DNA of 64,000 nt. It comes from Roseiarcus sp963775575 (GTDB taxonomy: Bacteria > Pseudomonadota > Alphaproteobacteria > Rhizobiales > Beijerinckiaceae). How positions within the stretch are numbered: position 1 is the stretch's first letter; each line of letters opens with the position of its first letter. The notes under the pieces were generated by a model, which was given only the letters and a program-made list of their open reading frames with translations, did not search any database and was not told the DNA's origin. The position numbers and the translations under genes are program-made. The stretch is taken from contig CAVZJG010000002.1 of the NCBI GenBank assembly GCA_963775575.1, positions 1,054,001-1,118,000 of the forward strand. Direction: 5' to 3'. Below are positions 8,871-16,378 of this stretch, piece by piece.

Positions 8871-10295
8871 ATGACTGCACCCGCGACCCAGAACACGGCC
8901 GGCACGCTCGGCCTGCGCGACGGCCCGCGGCCGGCGCTGACCCGGCTTGACCAGGCGCTGCGCAACGGCGTCGATCCCGACCTCGCGGAGCGGCTGTGGG
9001 GCCGGCTGCCCGACCTCGACGCCATCCCGCTCATCGACCCGCTGACCGACGCGGCGCCGAAGAGCGGCGACTACCTGCGGCTGTGGCGAGCCGACGCGGC
9101 GCACAGCGAGGACACCTGGTACATCGTGGTGCGGCTGCCGGACGGCGGGCGCAAGCTGATCAGCACCCGTAGCCGCGGCGACGACCCGCAGGGGGCGCGG
9201 GTCGTCTACCTGATGTGGCTGGCGGCGGAGAACCAGCGGGCGCGCGAGCGCTACGCGCCGGAGCGCGCCCCGGTGCTGTCGGCGCTCGACTGGGCGCGCG
9301 CGTGGCTCAACGGGCGCTGCTTCACGCTCGGCAAGATCAAGCCGAACTCGCTCAACAACTTCCTCGTCGAACTCGCCGTCGCGGTGCCGTTCTTCGAGGG
9401 CTGGCGGATCGACGACGTCGGCCTGCTGACGTCGGCGACGTTCATGGACTGGGCGACCCGGAGCCGGACCGACGGCGGCCGGCTCTACTCGCACAGCACG
9501 TCGCGGGCGGCGATCTCGCTGGTGCGCACCTGTCTCAACGCGTTCCTGACCGAGATGCGCTCGCCGGTGCGCGTCAACTACGAGATCCCGGCCACGGCGA
9601 TGGTGTTCCACAACGCCTACAAGCCGTGGGAGATCGAGCGGCTGCGCGGCACTCTGGCTGGCCGGCGGTGGGACAAGGCGGCGCAGGACTGGATGTGGGA
9701 GACCGACCCGGAGACCGGCGAGAAGACGCCGGCCATGCACCCGCCGGCCGAGGTGCGGCTGCGCGAGCCCTATGTCCGGCTGTTCGTCATGGGGCTCAAG
9801 CTCGGCGCGCGCATCGACGACCTGATGAAGGCGACGTGGGTGCAGCGCGGCACGGTGTTCGCCGACGTGAAGAAGCGGATTTTCCACCGCCGCGGCCTGA
9901 AGCGGAAGGAGAGCCGGAACAAGCGCCGCTACGCCTGCAAGATGCCGGAGAGCCTCGGCGTCGAGCTGGACGCCTTCCTGGCGCTCGACATCCGGCGTGG
10001 CCGTGGCCGCTGCCACGTCATCCAGCGCCAGGACGGGCGCGGGCTGTCGGAGCCCGACTATGTGCGCTGGCACGCGCTGCATGAGGAGTGCGACGTCGCG
10101 CCGCGCGGCTTCCACGCGCTCAAGCACACCTGCGTCGAGATTCTCAGGGCGCGCGGCGTGCCGCTGGTGCTGGCGGCGGAGTTCCTGGCGACGCGGCCGC
10201 AGACCCTGATCGAGACCTACGGCGACGACTGGGACGACGCGACCCAGTCGATCCCGGCGGCGGCGCTCGACGACCTCGACGGCTGGATCGCCTAG
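8871..10295 (+). CDS. Tyrosine recombinase / integrase-like protein
   Basis: A 474-residue protein. The C-terminal half has the layout of a tyrosine recombinase catalytic domain: an Arg in KLGARIDDLMKATWV (about residue 314), FHALKHTCVEILRARGVPL (about 412-430) and a Tyr in LIETYGDDW (about 449). The usual HxLRH box reads HALKH, so the second catalytic Arg is replaced by Lys. The substitution may mean altered activity or a distinct subfamily. The N-terminal region (to about 230) would be the core-binding/SAM-like part. The start at 8871 follows GAGACGACCAG. It stands between the excisionase-like gene and a hairpin at 10430, consistent with a mobile element module. Confidence 0.75.
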   Translation: MTAPATQNTAGTLGLRDGPRPALTRLDQALRNGVDPDLAERLWGRLPDLDAIPLIDPLTDAAPKSGDYLRLWRADAAHSEDTWYIVVRLPDGGRKLISTRSRGDDPQGARVVYLMWLAAENQRARERYAPERAPVLSALDWARAWLNGRCFTLGKIKPNSLNNFLVELAVAVPFFEGWRIDDVGLLTSATFMDWATRSRTDGGRLYSHSTSRAAISLVRTCLNAFLTEMRSPVRVNYEIPATAMVFHNAYKPWEIERLRGTLAGRRWDKAAQDWMWETDPETGEKTPAMHPPAEVRLREPYVRLFVMGLKLGARIDDLMKATWVQRGTVFADVKKRIFHRRGLKRKESRNKRRYACKMPESLGVELDAFLALDIRRGRGRCHVIQRQDGRGLSEPDYVRWHALHEECDVAPRGFHALKHTCVEILRARGVPLVLAAEFLATRPQTLIETYGDDWDDATQSIPAAALDDLDGWIA

Positions 10296-10429
10296 CACCA
10301 GGAGCAGGAGGACCTGGCGCGGCTGCTCGACGCCGAGCCGGCGCAACCGCGCCTCGTCGGCCCCGACGCCGCCGCGCCGGCCACGCTTCCGCCACGCGGC
10401 GGGGAGGCCGCGGCGGGGTGAATCGCCCG

Positions 10430-10465
10430 CTTTTCCGGGGTGCCGCGGCCGGCGCCCCGGAAAAG
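10430..10465. repeat. Strong inverted repeat between two recombinase genes
   Basis: Arms of 15 bases (10430-10444 and 10451-10465, starting CTTTTCCGGGG) pair with one mismatch, which is a G-U wobble in RNA, around a 6-base GCGGCC loop. There is no downstream T-tract for a classical terminator. It may be a recombinase core/attachment site or a transcriptional pause between 8871-10295 and 10507-11298. Confidence 0.6.
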
Positions 10466-10506
10466 TGTAATGTTTACCGGGCCGCGATTCCGGGGGATTC
10501 CCGCCC

Positions 10507-11298
10507 ATGCCGATGCAGTTTCTTCTCCCTCCGTTCACGCCCAACGCGCCCGGTGCGCCACGGACCGGCCACGACCCCTCTACGACTTTAGTCGAATGCG
10601 AGGCCGCCGGCGCGGCGGCCGAACCGGACCTCGACTTCCTGCTGCGGCTGCTCGACCCGGCGACCTACAAGTCGACCTGCCCGCAGTTCCATCCGCCGTG
10701 GGTAGCGCGGCGCGAGGCGGCCTGCGTCGCGCTGTGCTGGATCGCCGGCGTCCGCCCGTACGAGCTGCATCTCCTCAAGCGGCGTGACTGGCGCCCCGAC
10801 CGCAGCGAGACGCTGACAGTCGACTACCAGGGGCGCCACGAACAGCACCGCCGCCGCACCTTGCCGCTGCTCGACGCCGCCGCGGCGATCGTCGAGGCCT
10901 ATCTGCACGCCTGCCCCCACCCCATCCCGCCGGACGGATCGCTGCTCGTCCGGTGGAACGGCGAACCGTTCCGGCCGATCGACTGCCAGTCCGTCCAGGA
11001 GCGCGTCGGACGCGCCAGCGACTGCCGATCGATGCTGGCGCAGCTCGCCGGCCGCTACCGGCTCTACGTCTCACTCAGCGACCGCGCCGACGGCTCGGTC
11101 GAACGCCTGACCGGGGCCGACGGGCCCTACAGCCGGCAGGAGCCCGACCTCGCCGCTCTGTCGCGCACGCTGCGCGCCGCCCATCCGCTTGGCCGCGAGC
11201 GCAACATCATGGGACGGCTGCGGGCGCTGCGGGAGCAGCCCGACCGCTCGCCGCTGCCGCCGCCGGGCAGGCCAGGGCGTCACGTCAGGGAGCGGTGA
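10507..11298 (+). CDS. Truncated integrase-like protein
   Basis: A 263-residue protein. Residues about 70-140 resemble the first half of a tyrosine recombinase catalytic domain: REAACVALCWIAGVRPYEL LKRRDW has the catalytic-Arg helix, and RRRTLPLLDAAAAIVEAYL resembles the following strand and helix. No HxLRH box or terminal Tyr is present; the C-terminus is Arg/Pro-rich and unlike the family. It may be a degenerate second recombinase, or an accessory partner lacking catalysis. It lies downstream of a full-length recombinase, as in elements carrying several recombinases. The call rests on one half-domain and is moderate. Confidence 0.55.
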   Translation: MPMQFLLPPFTPNAPGAPRTGHDPSTTLVECEAAGAAAEPDLDFLLRLLDPATYKSTCPQFHPPWVARREAACVALCWIAGVRPYELHLLKRRDWRPDRSETLTVDYQGRHEQHRRRTLPLLDAAAAIVEAYLHACPHPIPPDGSLLVRWNGEPFRPIDCQSVQERVGRASDCRSMLAQLAGRYRLYVSLSDRADGSVERLTGADGPYSRQEPDLAALSRTLRAAHPLGRERNIMGRLRALREQPDRSPLPPPGRPGRHVRER

Positions 11299-11451
11299 GG
11301 CGGCCGCGCCGGCGAACGACGTCGCCTGATCTCCGCACGCCGCGGCCTGGCGGGCAGGACCACCGCGGGCAAGCGGCGGCTGGCCATCGCCGCAGGGCGG
11401 CGCCAAGAAGGGGGCCGCGCGAAAACCGCCGCGCGCCGGGAATCGCGACAA

Positions 11452-12768
11452 ATGTCTGGCCTCCACCCTTACCAAACGAACGACGTCCGCACGCCGCTCG
11501 GCCGCGCCTTCTGCGACCACGACGCCGTCTACTGCGGACATCCGCTCTACCGGTTGCCGCTGGCGGAATGCGGCGTGCTCGACGCGATCGCGGCGCGCGC
11601 CGGGCGCGATCCCAGGCTCGCCGCGCTGCGCGACGAACTGGCCGGCCTGCTCGCGGCGCCAAACGACGCCGGGGCCGCCTTCCGCGACCGGTTCAGCGCC
11701 GCCTACGAGGAGGCAAGCCGGATGGCGTGCCCGCTGTGGGCAGCGCTGCTCACCGAGAACCACAAGATCGCGGGCGTCTCGACCGACTACACCCTGACCC
11801 GTTTCGACCCCGACGTGCTGTTCGCGCTGGAAGAGGAGGCGCCAGGCGATCCCGTCGTCGCCGGTTTCGTCAAGGCGATGCTTGCCCGTCTGGCCGGCGC
11901 CGGGGCGTTCGTCGACCAGACGGCGTGGCGGCAGACGTTCGAGGTCTATTCCGAGGCGCTGGTTTACCGCCTGCTGCGCGACGCGGGAAAGGGCCGCATT
12001 CAGGTCGAGCGCATCCCCGAAGGGGAGGACCCCACGCCCGACTTCCGGTGCACGCTGCTCACGGAAGACGCGCCGCGCCGCTTCTACATCGAGGTCAAGA
12101 CGCTCGACATCGTCCACGCCGACCAGCGCCACGCCGAGATGCTCGACGACGGCATGCTCCTGCGCGACCAGGTCGAAAAGCGGGCCGCGGCCGGCAGCCG
12201 CGTCGCCATCGCCTCCGGCGAGATCGCCCCCTACCGCAAGCTCGGGACCGATCCGGGTTACGACCCGCGCTCGCTGCGAATGTCGATCGAACGGCTGGTC
12301 GCCAAATGCCGCCAGAGCTTCAAGCCCTCGCAGTTCCAGCTCGGTCCGACGTTCGCGCTGGCGAGCCTGCTGCGCATGCCGCTGCACGATCACGGCGAGC
12401 GGCCGCTGGCGCCTTTCGCCTATGACCCGGCCCGCGGCGGCGCCTGCGTCAGCGGCGCCCTGTGGAACGTCTGTCTCGGCGCGGTCGGCGACCCGATCCA
12501 CCGCTGGCCGGAATTCGAGGGGGCCGGGACGATCGACGGACGCCTGCAATGCGAGGGCATTCTGGTCGGCGCCGAGCGCCTGCCGAGTCCCGGCGTGATC
12601 TTTCTGCGCAGGGATCGGGAGGGCTACCGGCTCGACGCGGTCGTCGACGGATATTGGAGCGACGGGGCGGGGTGGTCGACCAGCGCCACCACTGAAGCGG
12701 CCGACATCCTTTGCCAGGCGTTCAACGACACCAGGAACGCCAACGCGCATCGGCTGTCGAACCCGTAA
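11452..12768 (+). CDS. Putative PD-(D/E)XK nuclease-like protein
   Basis: A 438-residue protein of no family I can name. The centre has a PD-(D/E)XK-type signature: TPDFRC at about 194-199 and FYIEVKTLDIV about 18 residues later, the right spacing for the nuclease core. Upstream, TFEVYSEALVYRLLRDAGKGR could be the first core helix. The last ~120 residues are uncharacterised. There is no signal peptide. ATG 11452 follows GCGACAA without a strong ribosome site. It is the third plus-strand gene after the recombinases and is probably cargo of that cassette. A DNA-cleaving role (defence or element maintenance) is inference. Confidence 0.65.
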   Translation: MSGLHPYQTNDVRTPLGRAFCDHDAVYCGHPLYRLPLAECGVLDAIAARAGRDPRLAALRDELAGLLAAPNDAGAAFRDRFSAAYEEASRMACPLWAALLTENHKIAGVSTDYTLTRFDPDVLFALEEEAPGDPVVAGFVKAMLARLAGAGAFVDQTAWRQTFEVYSEALVYRLLRDAGKGRIQVERIPEGEDPTPDFRCTLLTEDAPRRFYIEVKTLDIVHADQRHAEMLDDGMLLRDQVEKRAAAGSRVAIASGEIAPYRKLGTDPGYDPRSLRMSIERLVAKCRQSFKPSQFQLGPTFALASLLRMPLHDHGERPLAPFAYDPARGGACVSGALWNVCLGAVGDPIHRWPEFEGAGTIDGRLQCEGILVGAERLPSPGVIFLRRDREGYRLDAVVDGYWSDGAGWSTSATTEAADILCQAFNDTRNANAHRLSNP

Positions 12769-13015
12769 CAAGGCCCGCGCGTCCGCCGCGGCGCCGCCGG
12801 CAGCCGCGCCAGAGCCGCCGGAAAACGCCGCGGCGGCGCGAATTCGCGGGTGCGGCGATTTGTCGCATGTCGCGCGACGCCCGCGGATGCGGCGGTCGCG
12901 AAGGCGCCGAGAAACAAGGATCGTCTCCGGTATCCTTCAAGATTCCCTCAACTGAACTTTTCAGCATTCGCGCCAGTGTTCGCGGCCGTCCGGACCAAGA
13001 ATCATCGGTTTTTAA

Positions 13016-13040
13016 CAACCGGTTGTCATAACCGGTTGTG
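13016..13040. promoter_or_regulatory. Two tandem 12-bp palindromic operator-like sites
   Basis: ACAACCGGTTGT at 13016-13027 is a perfect palindrome. ATAACCGGTTGT at 13029-13040 differs by one base. Their 13-bp spacing puts them roughly one helical turn apart. They lie 16 bp before the ATG at 13056, a typical position for an autorepressor binding cooperatively. Confidence 0.65.
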
Positions 13041-13055
13041 ACGCAGCAAGATTCG

Positions 13056-13742
13056 ATGGAGGCATCCTTGCCGGCGAAACGCAAGCAGCCCGCCGACCGG
13101 CCGCCGCCGCGGCTTCGGCGGCTGGCTTCGCGGCGGAAGACGCCGGCGCCGGACGCAGCCGAGCGCGAAGGACTGTTCCTGTCGCAGACCCAGGCGGCGA
13201 GCAACCTTCTCGCGGTCTGCCAGGAGGCGGTCGAGGCGAAGCGGCGGGTCTACGTCCGGGACCGGTCGGGCGCCTGCTACATGACGCTCGACCCGGTGAA
13301 CCGCCGCCCCAAGGGGCCGGTCGTCGACGTCGGCGTTCAGTTCTTCAAGGACAACTTCTCGCGCGTCTCGTCGCTGGTGAGGGACGGCGTCTGCTTCCGC
13401 GTGATCCGCCGCCGGTCGAGCCGGCCGATCTACGCGCGACGCCACAGCGGCTATCGCGACCCGCTCGACTGGGTGATCGAGAAGTGGCGCGAGCGGGTCG
13501 TGGCGGCGATGATCACCGCCCGCCGTGAAGAACTCATCGAATGGATCACAGTGATGAGCGGCGGAGACGAGCGGCGCGCCGAGGCGCTGCGGCGGGACAT
13601 CCGGGGCTTCATGAGAGCGCTGGCGGGGATGGCGATCGGAAAGTGGTCTTCAGATTCAGAGGATGAGTTTGGGCGTGACGGCAACTTGATCGGATCAAAT
13701 GGAAGACCGGACTCGGCGTCTAATAGCTGTACGTCAAAATAA
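13056..13742 (+). CDS. Possible tandem Phd/YefM-like DNA-binding protein
   Basis: A 228-residue protein. Two segments look like the antitoxin fold of Phd/YefM: SQTQAASNLLAVCQEAVEAK...VYVRDRSGACYMTL, and VGVQFFKDNFSRVSSLVRDG...FRVIRR. The rest is Arg-rich, and the last 35 residues are Ser/Asp-rich and AT-rich. An upstream GTG (13038) would lie inside the second palindrome, so ATG 13056 is preferred; TTG 13068 has the best ribosome site (GGAGG five bases before). No toxin gene follows on this strand. The fold call is by eye and weak. The tandem operators upstream suggest an autoregulated DNA-binding protein. Confidence 0.55.
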   Translation: MEASLPAKRKQPADRPPPRLRRLASRRKTPAPDAAEREGLFLSQTQAASNLLAVCQEAVEAKRRVYVRDRSGACYMTLDPVNRRPKGPVVDVGVQFFKDNFSRVSSLVRDGVCFRVIRRRSSRPIYARRHSGYRDPLDWVIEKWRERVVAAMITARREELIEWITVMSGGDERRAEALRRDIRGFMRALAGMAIGKWSSDSEDEFGRDGNLIGSNGRPDSASNSCTSK

Positions 13743-14025
13743 TGCTTAGCAGAAATAACGCAACAAGAAGTCCAAGCCATTGTTGTTGCCTTTGAATCTT
13801 TTGATTCAATTCTCTTTCCGTCAAATGGTAACTGGCGCAGGTCGACGCGCATTCGTATATTAAAGCATCATCGCTTAAGTGCTTTTCTTTCAACTGCTTA
13901 CTGTAGTAGGCGAAATTTCTATCCCACTCTTGATTGCGACAGCGCTCCTTATCCTGGCGCTCCTTTTCGAGCGACCCAAAGATTCGTTTGGTCAATCGGT
14001 TAAAGATAGCGGCCGCGGCGACCAT
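13720..14025 (-). CDS. Small C-terminally anchored membrane protein
   Basis: A 101-residue protein encoded by noticeably AT-rich DNA. Residues about 15-75 are hydrophilic and charged (EKERQDKERCRNQEWDRN), and the last 20 residues (WLGLLVALFLLSIILTYSY) form one membrane helix, suggesting a tail anchor. It overlaps the 3' end of the convergent preceding gene by 23 bp. Its base composition differs from the GC-rich genes to the left, marking the start of a differently acquired segment. No family recognised. Confidence 0.5.
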   Translation of the reverse strand: MVAAAAIFNRLTKRIFGSLEKERQDKERCRNQEWDRNFAYYSKQLKEKHLSDDALIYECASTCASYHLTERELNQKIQRQQQWLGLLVALFLLSIILTYSY

Positions 14026-14151
14026 GGAATCGCTCTCGATCGTAGCCGCCGGCCAACGCTGAGCGAAGGTGCGCTAGCGAGGTCCAACGCGACCACTTGC
14101 TCTCTCCTTTGTACATCGATGCATCGGCGGTGGGCAATCGCTGGCATGGCT

Positions 14152-14478
14152 TCATATGTCACGTCTTTTCTTCCGGGCCGATGGTTGTTGTCCTAGGGCG
14201 CGACCTGGGCCAGCAGACTGCGCGTGGGCGTTGGGCGCGTAGCCGCGGATGCGCGGCAGCCCGAGCTTCATCAGCACCGCGCTGACGTTCATGTATTTGC
14301 GCTCGACAGACGGCTCGGAACGCCCAGTCTGCTCGACCACGGCCCGGCGATGGGAAGCCTTCACGTAAGGACGCCCGGCCAGTTCCTCGCCGAGCATGGC
14401 GAAGTAGTCGGCGACGATGCAGTCGTTCTCGACATCGGTCCAGTCGCTGCCGGCGACGGCGGAATTGGTCGCGCTCAT
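14152..14478 (-). pseudogene. Truncated N-terminal domain of a restriction-endonuclease-like protein
   Basis: From ATG 14478 the protein reads SDWTDVENDCIVADYFAMLGEELAG, then a run ending MNVSAVLMKLGLPRIRGYAP. This is the conserved N-terminal module of many HNH or DUF3883-type restriction endonucleases. Those proteins continue for 200 or more residues; here the similarity stops after about 80 and the tail is unrelated. It is therefore a remnant of a restriction gene. A second, more decayed copy lies at 18681-19043. Confidence 0.55.
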
Positions 14479-14599
14479 ATGCATGCCTGCGGCGCTTAAG
14501 GCGCGCACCGACAACCGACCATGTCAACTATTTGGACGATCTGACATCGCATTGTGACGGAGGACTCTTGACGCGATTCAGGGGTCTGCGACCGTAAAT
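14393..14599. repeat. Direct repeat copy 1 (pairs with 18953-19165)
   Basis: About 207 bp covering the 5' end of the restriction-enzyme remnant and its upstream DNA, including the shared strings TGACGGAGGACTCTTGACGC and CTGCGACCGTAAAT. The copies are in the same orientation, 4.5 kb apart. Each precedes a plus-strand gene for an exported protein. Confidence 0.75.
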
Positions 14600-14674
14600 T
14601 GGGAGAGGTTCCGTGATGCCTGTTGGCAAGGTGTGCCTTCCTCACTTTACCCGCCGTCAATTGGAGGCAGAGCC

Positions 14675-15106
14675 ATGTTTCAATTGATCGTCGTCGCAGT
14701 GATCGTGCTGGCGTTCGCGATCACGATCTCGCTCGTCGATATCCCGATAGCGAAGGCGCAACAGTCCGGCGCAATCATGAAAGCACAGGACACTACAATC
14801 AGCGGGACCGCATTCATTTTCTTCGATTCGAAGCAATTGTTCGGATGGGCGTCGTCGTGTCTCAAAGATAACAGTGACTCTGCGTGCGGCATGATGATGG
14901 GTTTCACTAGTGCGACCGCGGAGAGATTGGTGAACGACGGGAAGATTTGTCCTCCGCCCAAGATGGACCCGAAGGGTGTTATGTTCGCTGTGATGGCGTT
15001 CATGGCGGCAGACCCGCAACATGTCATTGGCGCGAACGGCCAGCCCTATTCGGCGCGATCGGTAGCGGCAACTGCGCTTCAGACGGCGTGGCCGTGCGCA
15101 AATTGA
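14675..15106 (+). CDS. Exported Rap1a/Tai-type protein
   Basis: A 143-residue protein with a signal peptide (LIVVAVIVLAFAITISLVD, cleavage near AKAQ). The mature part, SGTAFIFFDSKQLFGWASSC through ICPPPKMDPKGVMFAVMAF to TALQTAWPC, fits the Rap1a/Tai family, periplasmic immunity proteins first known from type VI secretion amidase effectors. Conserved cysteines sit at the expected places. ATG 14675 has GGAGGC about 8 nt upstream. No type VI effector is next to it, so an immunity role is only a family inference. Confidence 0.7.
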   Translation: MFQLIVVAVIVLAFAITISLVDIPIAKAQQSGAIMKAQDTTISGTAFIFFDSKQLFGWASSCLKDNSDSACGMMMGFTSATAERLVNDGKICPPPKMDPKGVMFAVMAFMAADPQHVIGANGQPYSARSVAATALQTAWPCAN

Positions 15107-15125
15107 GGCCAATGGCAGCGATCAC

Positions 15126-15240
15126 TTGGAACGCAATTGGGCTGCTCTATACGTGGAGGGATCAGCGTCTGCCGGGTTGCAGAGACCAAGCGCCTTGTTT
15201 TTGTCGGCGACAACAACCCGGTCGCGCCATCCCGCTGCGG
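15126..15240 (+). pseudogene. Remnant of a second Sel1-protein gene (5' end only)
   Basis: Positions about 15144-15222 match the 5' coding region of the large Sel1 gene (about 19270-19352). In one frame it reads AALYVEGSASAGLQRPSALF against ALYGEGSAAADLQRPSALF. The Sel1 repeats themselves are absent. Together with the repeat upstream this shows that the Sel1 locus was once duplicated and this copy was gutted. Confidence 0.65.
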
Positions 15241-15264
15241 GAAGTAGGCGAATAGGAGGACGCT

Positions 15265-15624
15265 ATGGGTGTAAAAAATGTGATGATGCCGTTAGCTGGC
15301 CTAGCATTGTCCAGTATAGTCAATGGGTCAGTAATGGCGGCTCCTTGTGAAGCACTATTAAAGAACCCTGTCCCAAGTTGTCCTGCTGCTACTTATAGCC
15401 CAGATGATTGCGACAGGGCAAATGTTTTCGGTAAAAAAGGAGACAAATTTCATCCGAACATTATCAATATTATGTCAAGCGGCCATGTATATGCTTGCGC
15501 ATCCCATGAGATTTGCATTGAAATTAAAGATTTGATCTTTATTGGATGTCGTTTTGAATTTAAGAATCGCTTAAATTACGAAAGCCCTGAGTATATGTCT
15601 CATTTCTTTCTCAATTTGAATTAG
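15265..15624 (+). CDS. Small exported Cys-rich protein
   Basis: A 119-residue protein with a signal peptide (MMPLAGLALSSIVNGSVMAA). The mature part is about 95 residues with six cysteines (for example VPSCPAATYSPDDCDRA and HVYACASHEICIEI), compatible with disulfides in the periplasm. AGGAGG stands 7-12 nt before the ATG. The coding DNA is much more AT-rich than the core genes. No family recognised. Confidence 0.6.
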   Translation: MGVKNVMMPLAGLALSSIVNGSVMAAPCEALLKNPVPSCPAATYSPDDCDRANVFGKKGDKFHPNIINIMSSGHVYACASHEICIEIKDLIFIGCRFEFKNRLNYESPEYMSHFFLNLN

Positions 15625-15700
15625 GCGCGGCCCCAATGACGTCGGCGTGAGCGCCGTCTGTGAATTCATACCTTAGGGACCGGTGGGGTGGAGGGCCCAT

Positions 15701-16366
15701 CTAGCGACAGAACTTCTCCTTCCCAAAGTTTCGGTAATCGGCACGCGAATCCTTGAGCGTCTGCGTGATGAATTGATCGATCTGAGGTTTCTGGAATACG
15801 CCCGCGCAATCCTCCGTGAACTTGGCTTTGAGACGGACGCTTTCCGTGTGATCTTGGCCGCACGCGTCCTCTTTCTCCATCGTTCTCAATGCAAGGTACA
15901 GGGAGCGGGTGCATTGTTCGGCCGGGTCGTCGTTGTTGCTGCATCGTTGCAAAGAATAACGGTTCGTCGGCTCAGAATTCTTTGGATCGACCCGCAGGAC
16001 GGAAATGCTGTTCAGTTCCCTGGAGATGAAAAGCCAGAATGGCGGCCCGTCGCCGCCCTCCCCTTTGCAATAGGCCATGAAAACGCGTGTCGTGAGATAT
16101 AGGGCGTTTGATTTCGCAGTGAATTCGGTCATCGGGCATTTGTCGTCGTCGAAGAACGATATGTTCCGCACGTCAAAATCCACGATCTGGAAATTGACAC
16201 CGTTCGGCCCGCTGCTGCTCCTGTCGCCGACGCAGCTTTTGGGATTGTCGACCCATCGCCCGGCGAGTTCGTCCGCGGCGGCGTTTCCGCAACAGAAAAC
16301 GACGAGGGTTATCGCTGCGACTGCTTTCGTCGCCGTTCGCAGGTGCTGCCTGATCAACGCGGACAT
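15701..16366 (-). CDS. Exported protein of unknown function
   Basis: A 221-residue protein with an N-terminal signal peptide (AVAAITLVVFCCGNAAA). The mature part contains LAGRWVDNPKSC, and cysteine-bearing motifs such as DDDKCPMTEF and ERCSNN-like spacing, suggesting a small beta-rich periplasmic protein. It is followed 12 bp upstream by the WD40-like lipoprotein gene on the same strand and probably shares its transcript. No family recognised. Confidence 0.6.
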   Translation of the reverse strand: MSALIRQHLRTATKAVAAITLVVFCCGNAAADELAGRWVDNPKSCVGDRSSSGPNGVNFQIVDFDVRNISFFDDDKCPMTEFTAKSNALYLTTRVFMAYCKGEGGDGPPFWLFISRELNSISVLRVDPKNSEPTNRYSLQRCSNNDDPAEQCTRSLYLALRTMEKEDACGQDHTESVRLKAKFTEDCAGVFQKPQIDQFITQTLKDSRADYRNFGKEKFCR

Positions 16367-16378
16367 CGGGAACTGCCG

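Noticed and set aside
8754..10544. Long minus-strand open frame (596 codons)
   Set aside because: Antisense to the tyrosine recombinase, no domain, Arg/Val-rich composition typical of a shadow frame.
10953..12425. Plus-strand open frame of 490 codons overlapping the nuclease-like gene
   Set aside because: Arg/Pro/Ala-rich in an alternative frame; the nuclease-like frame has real motifs.
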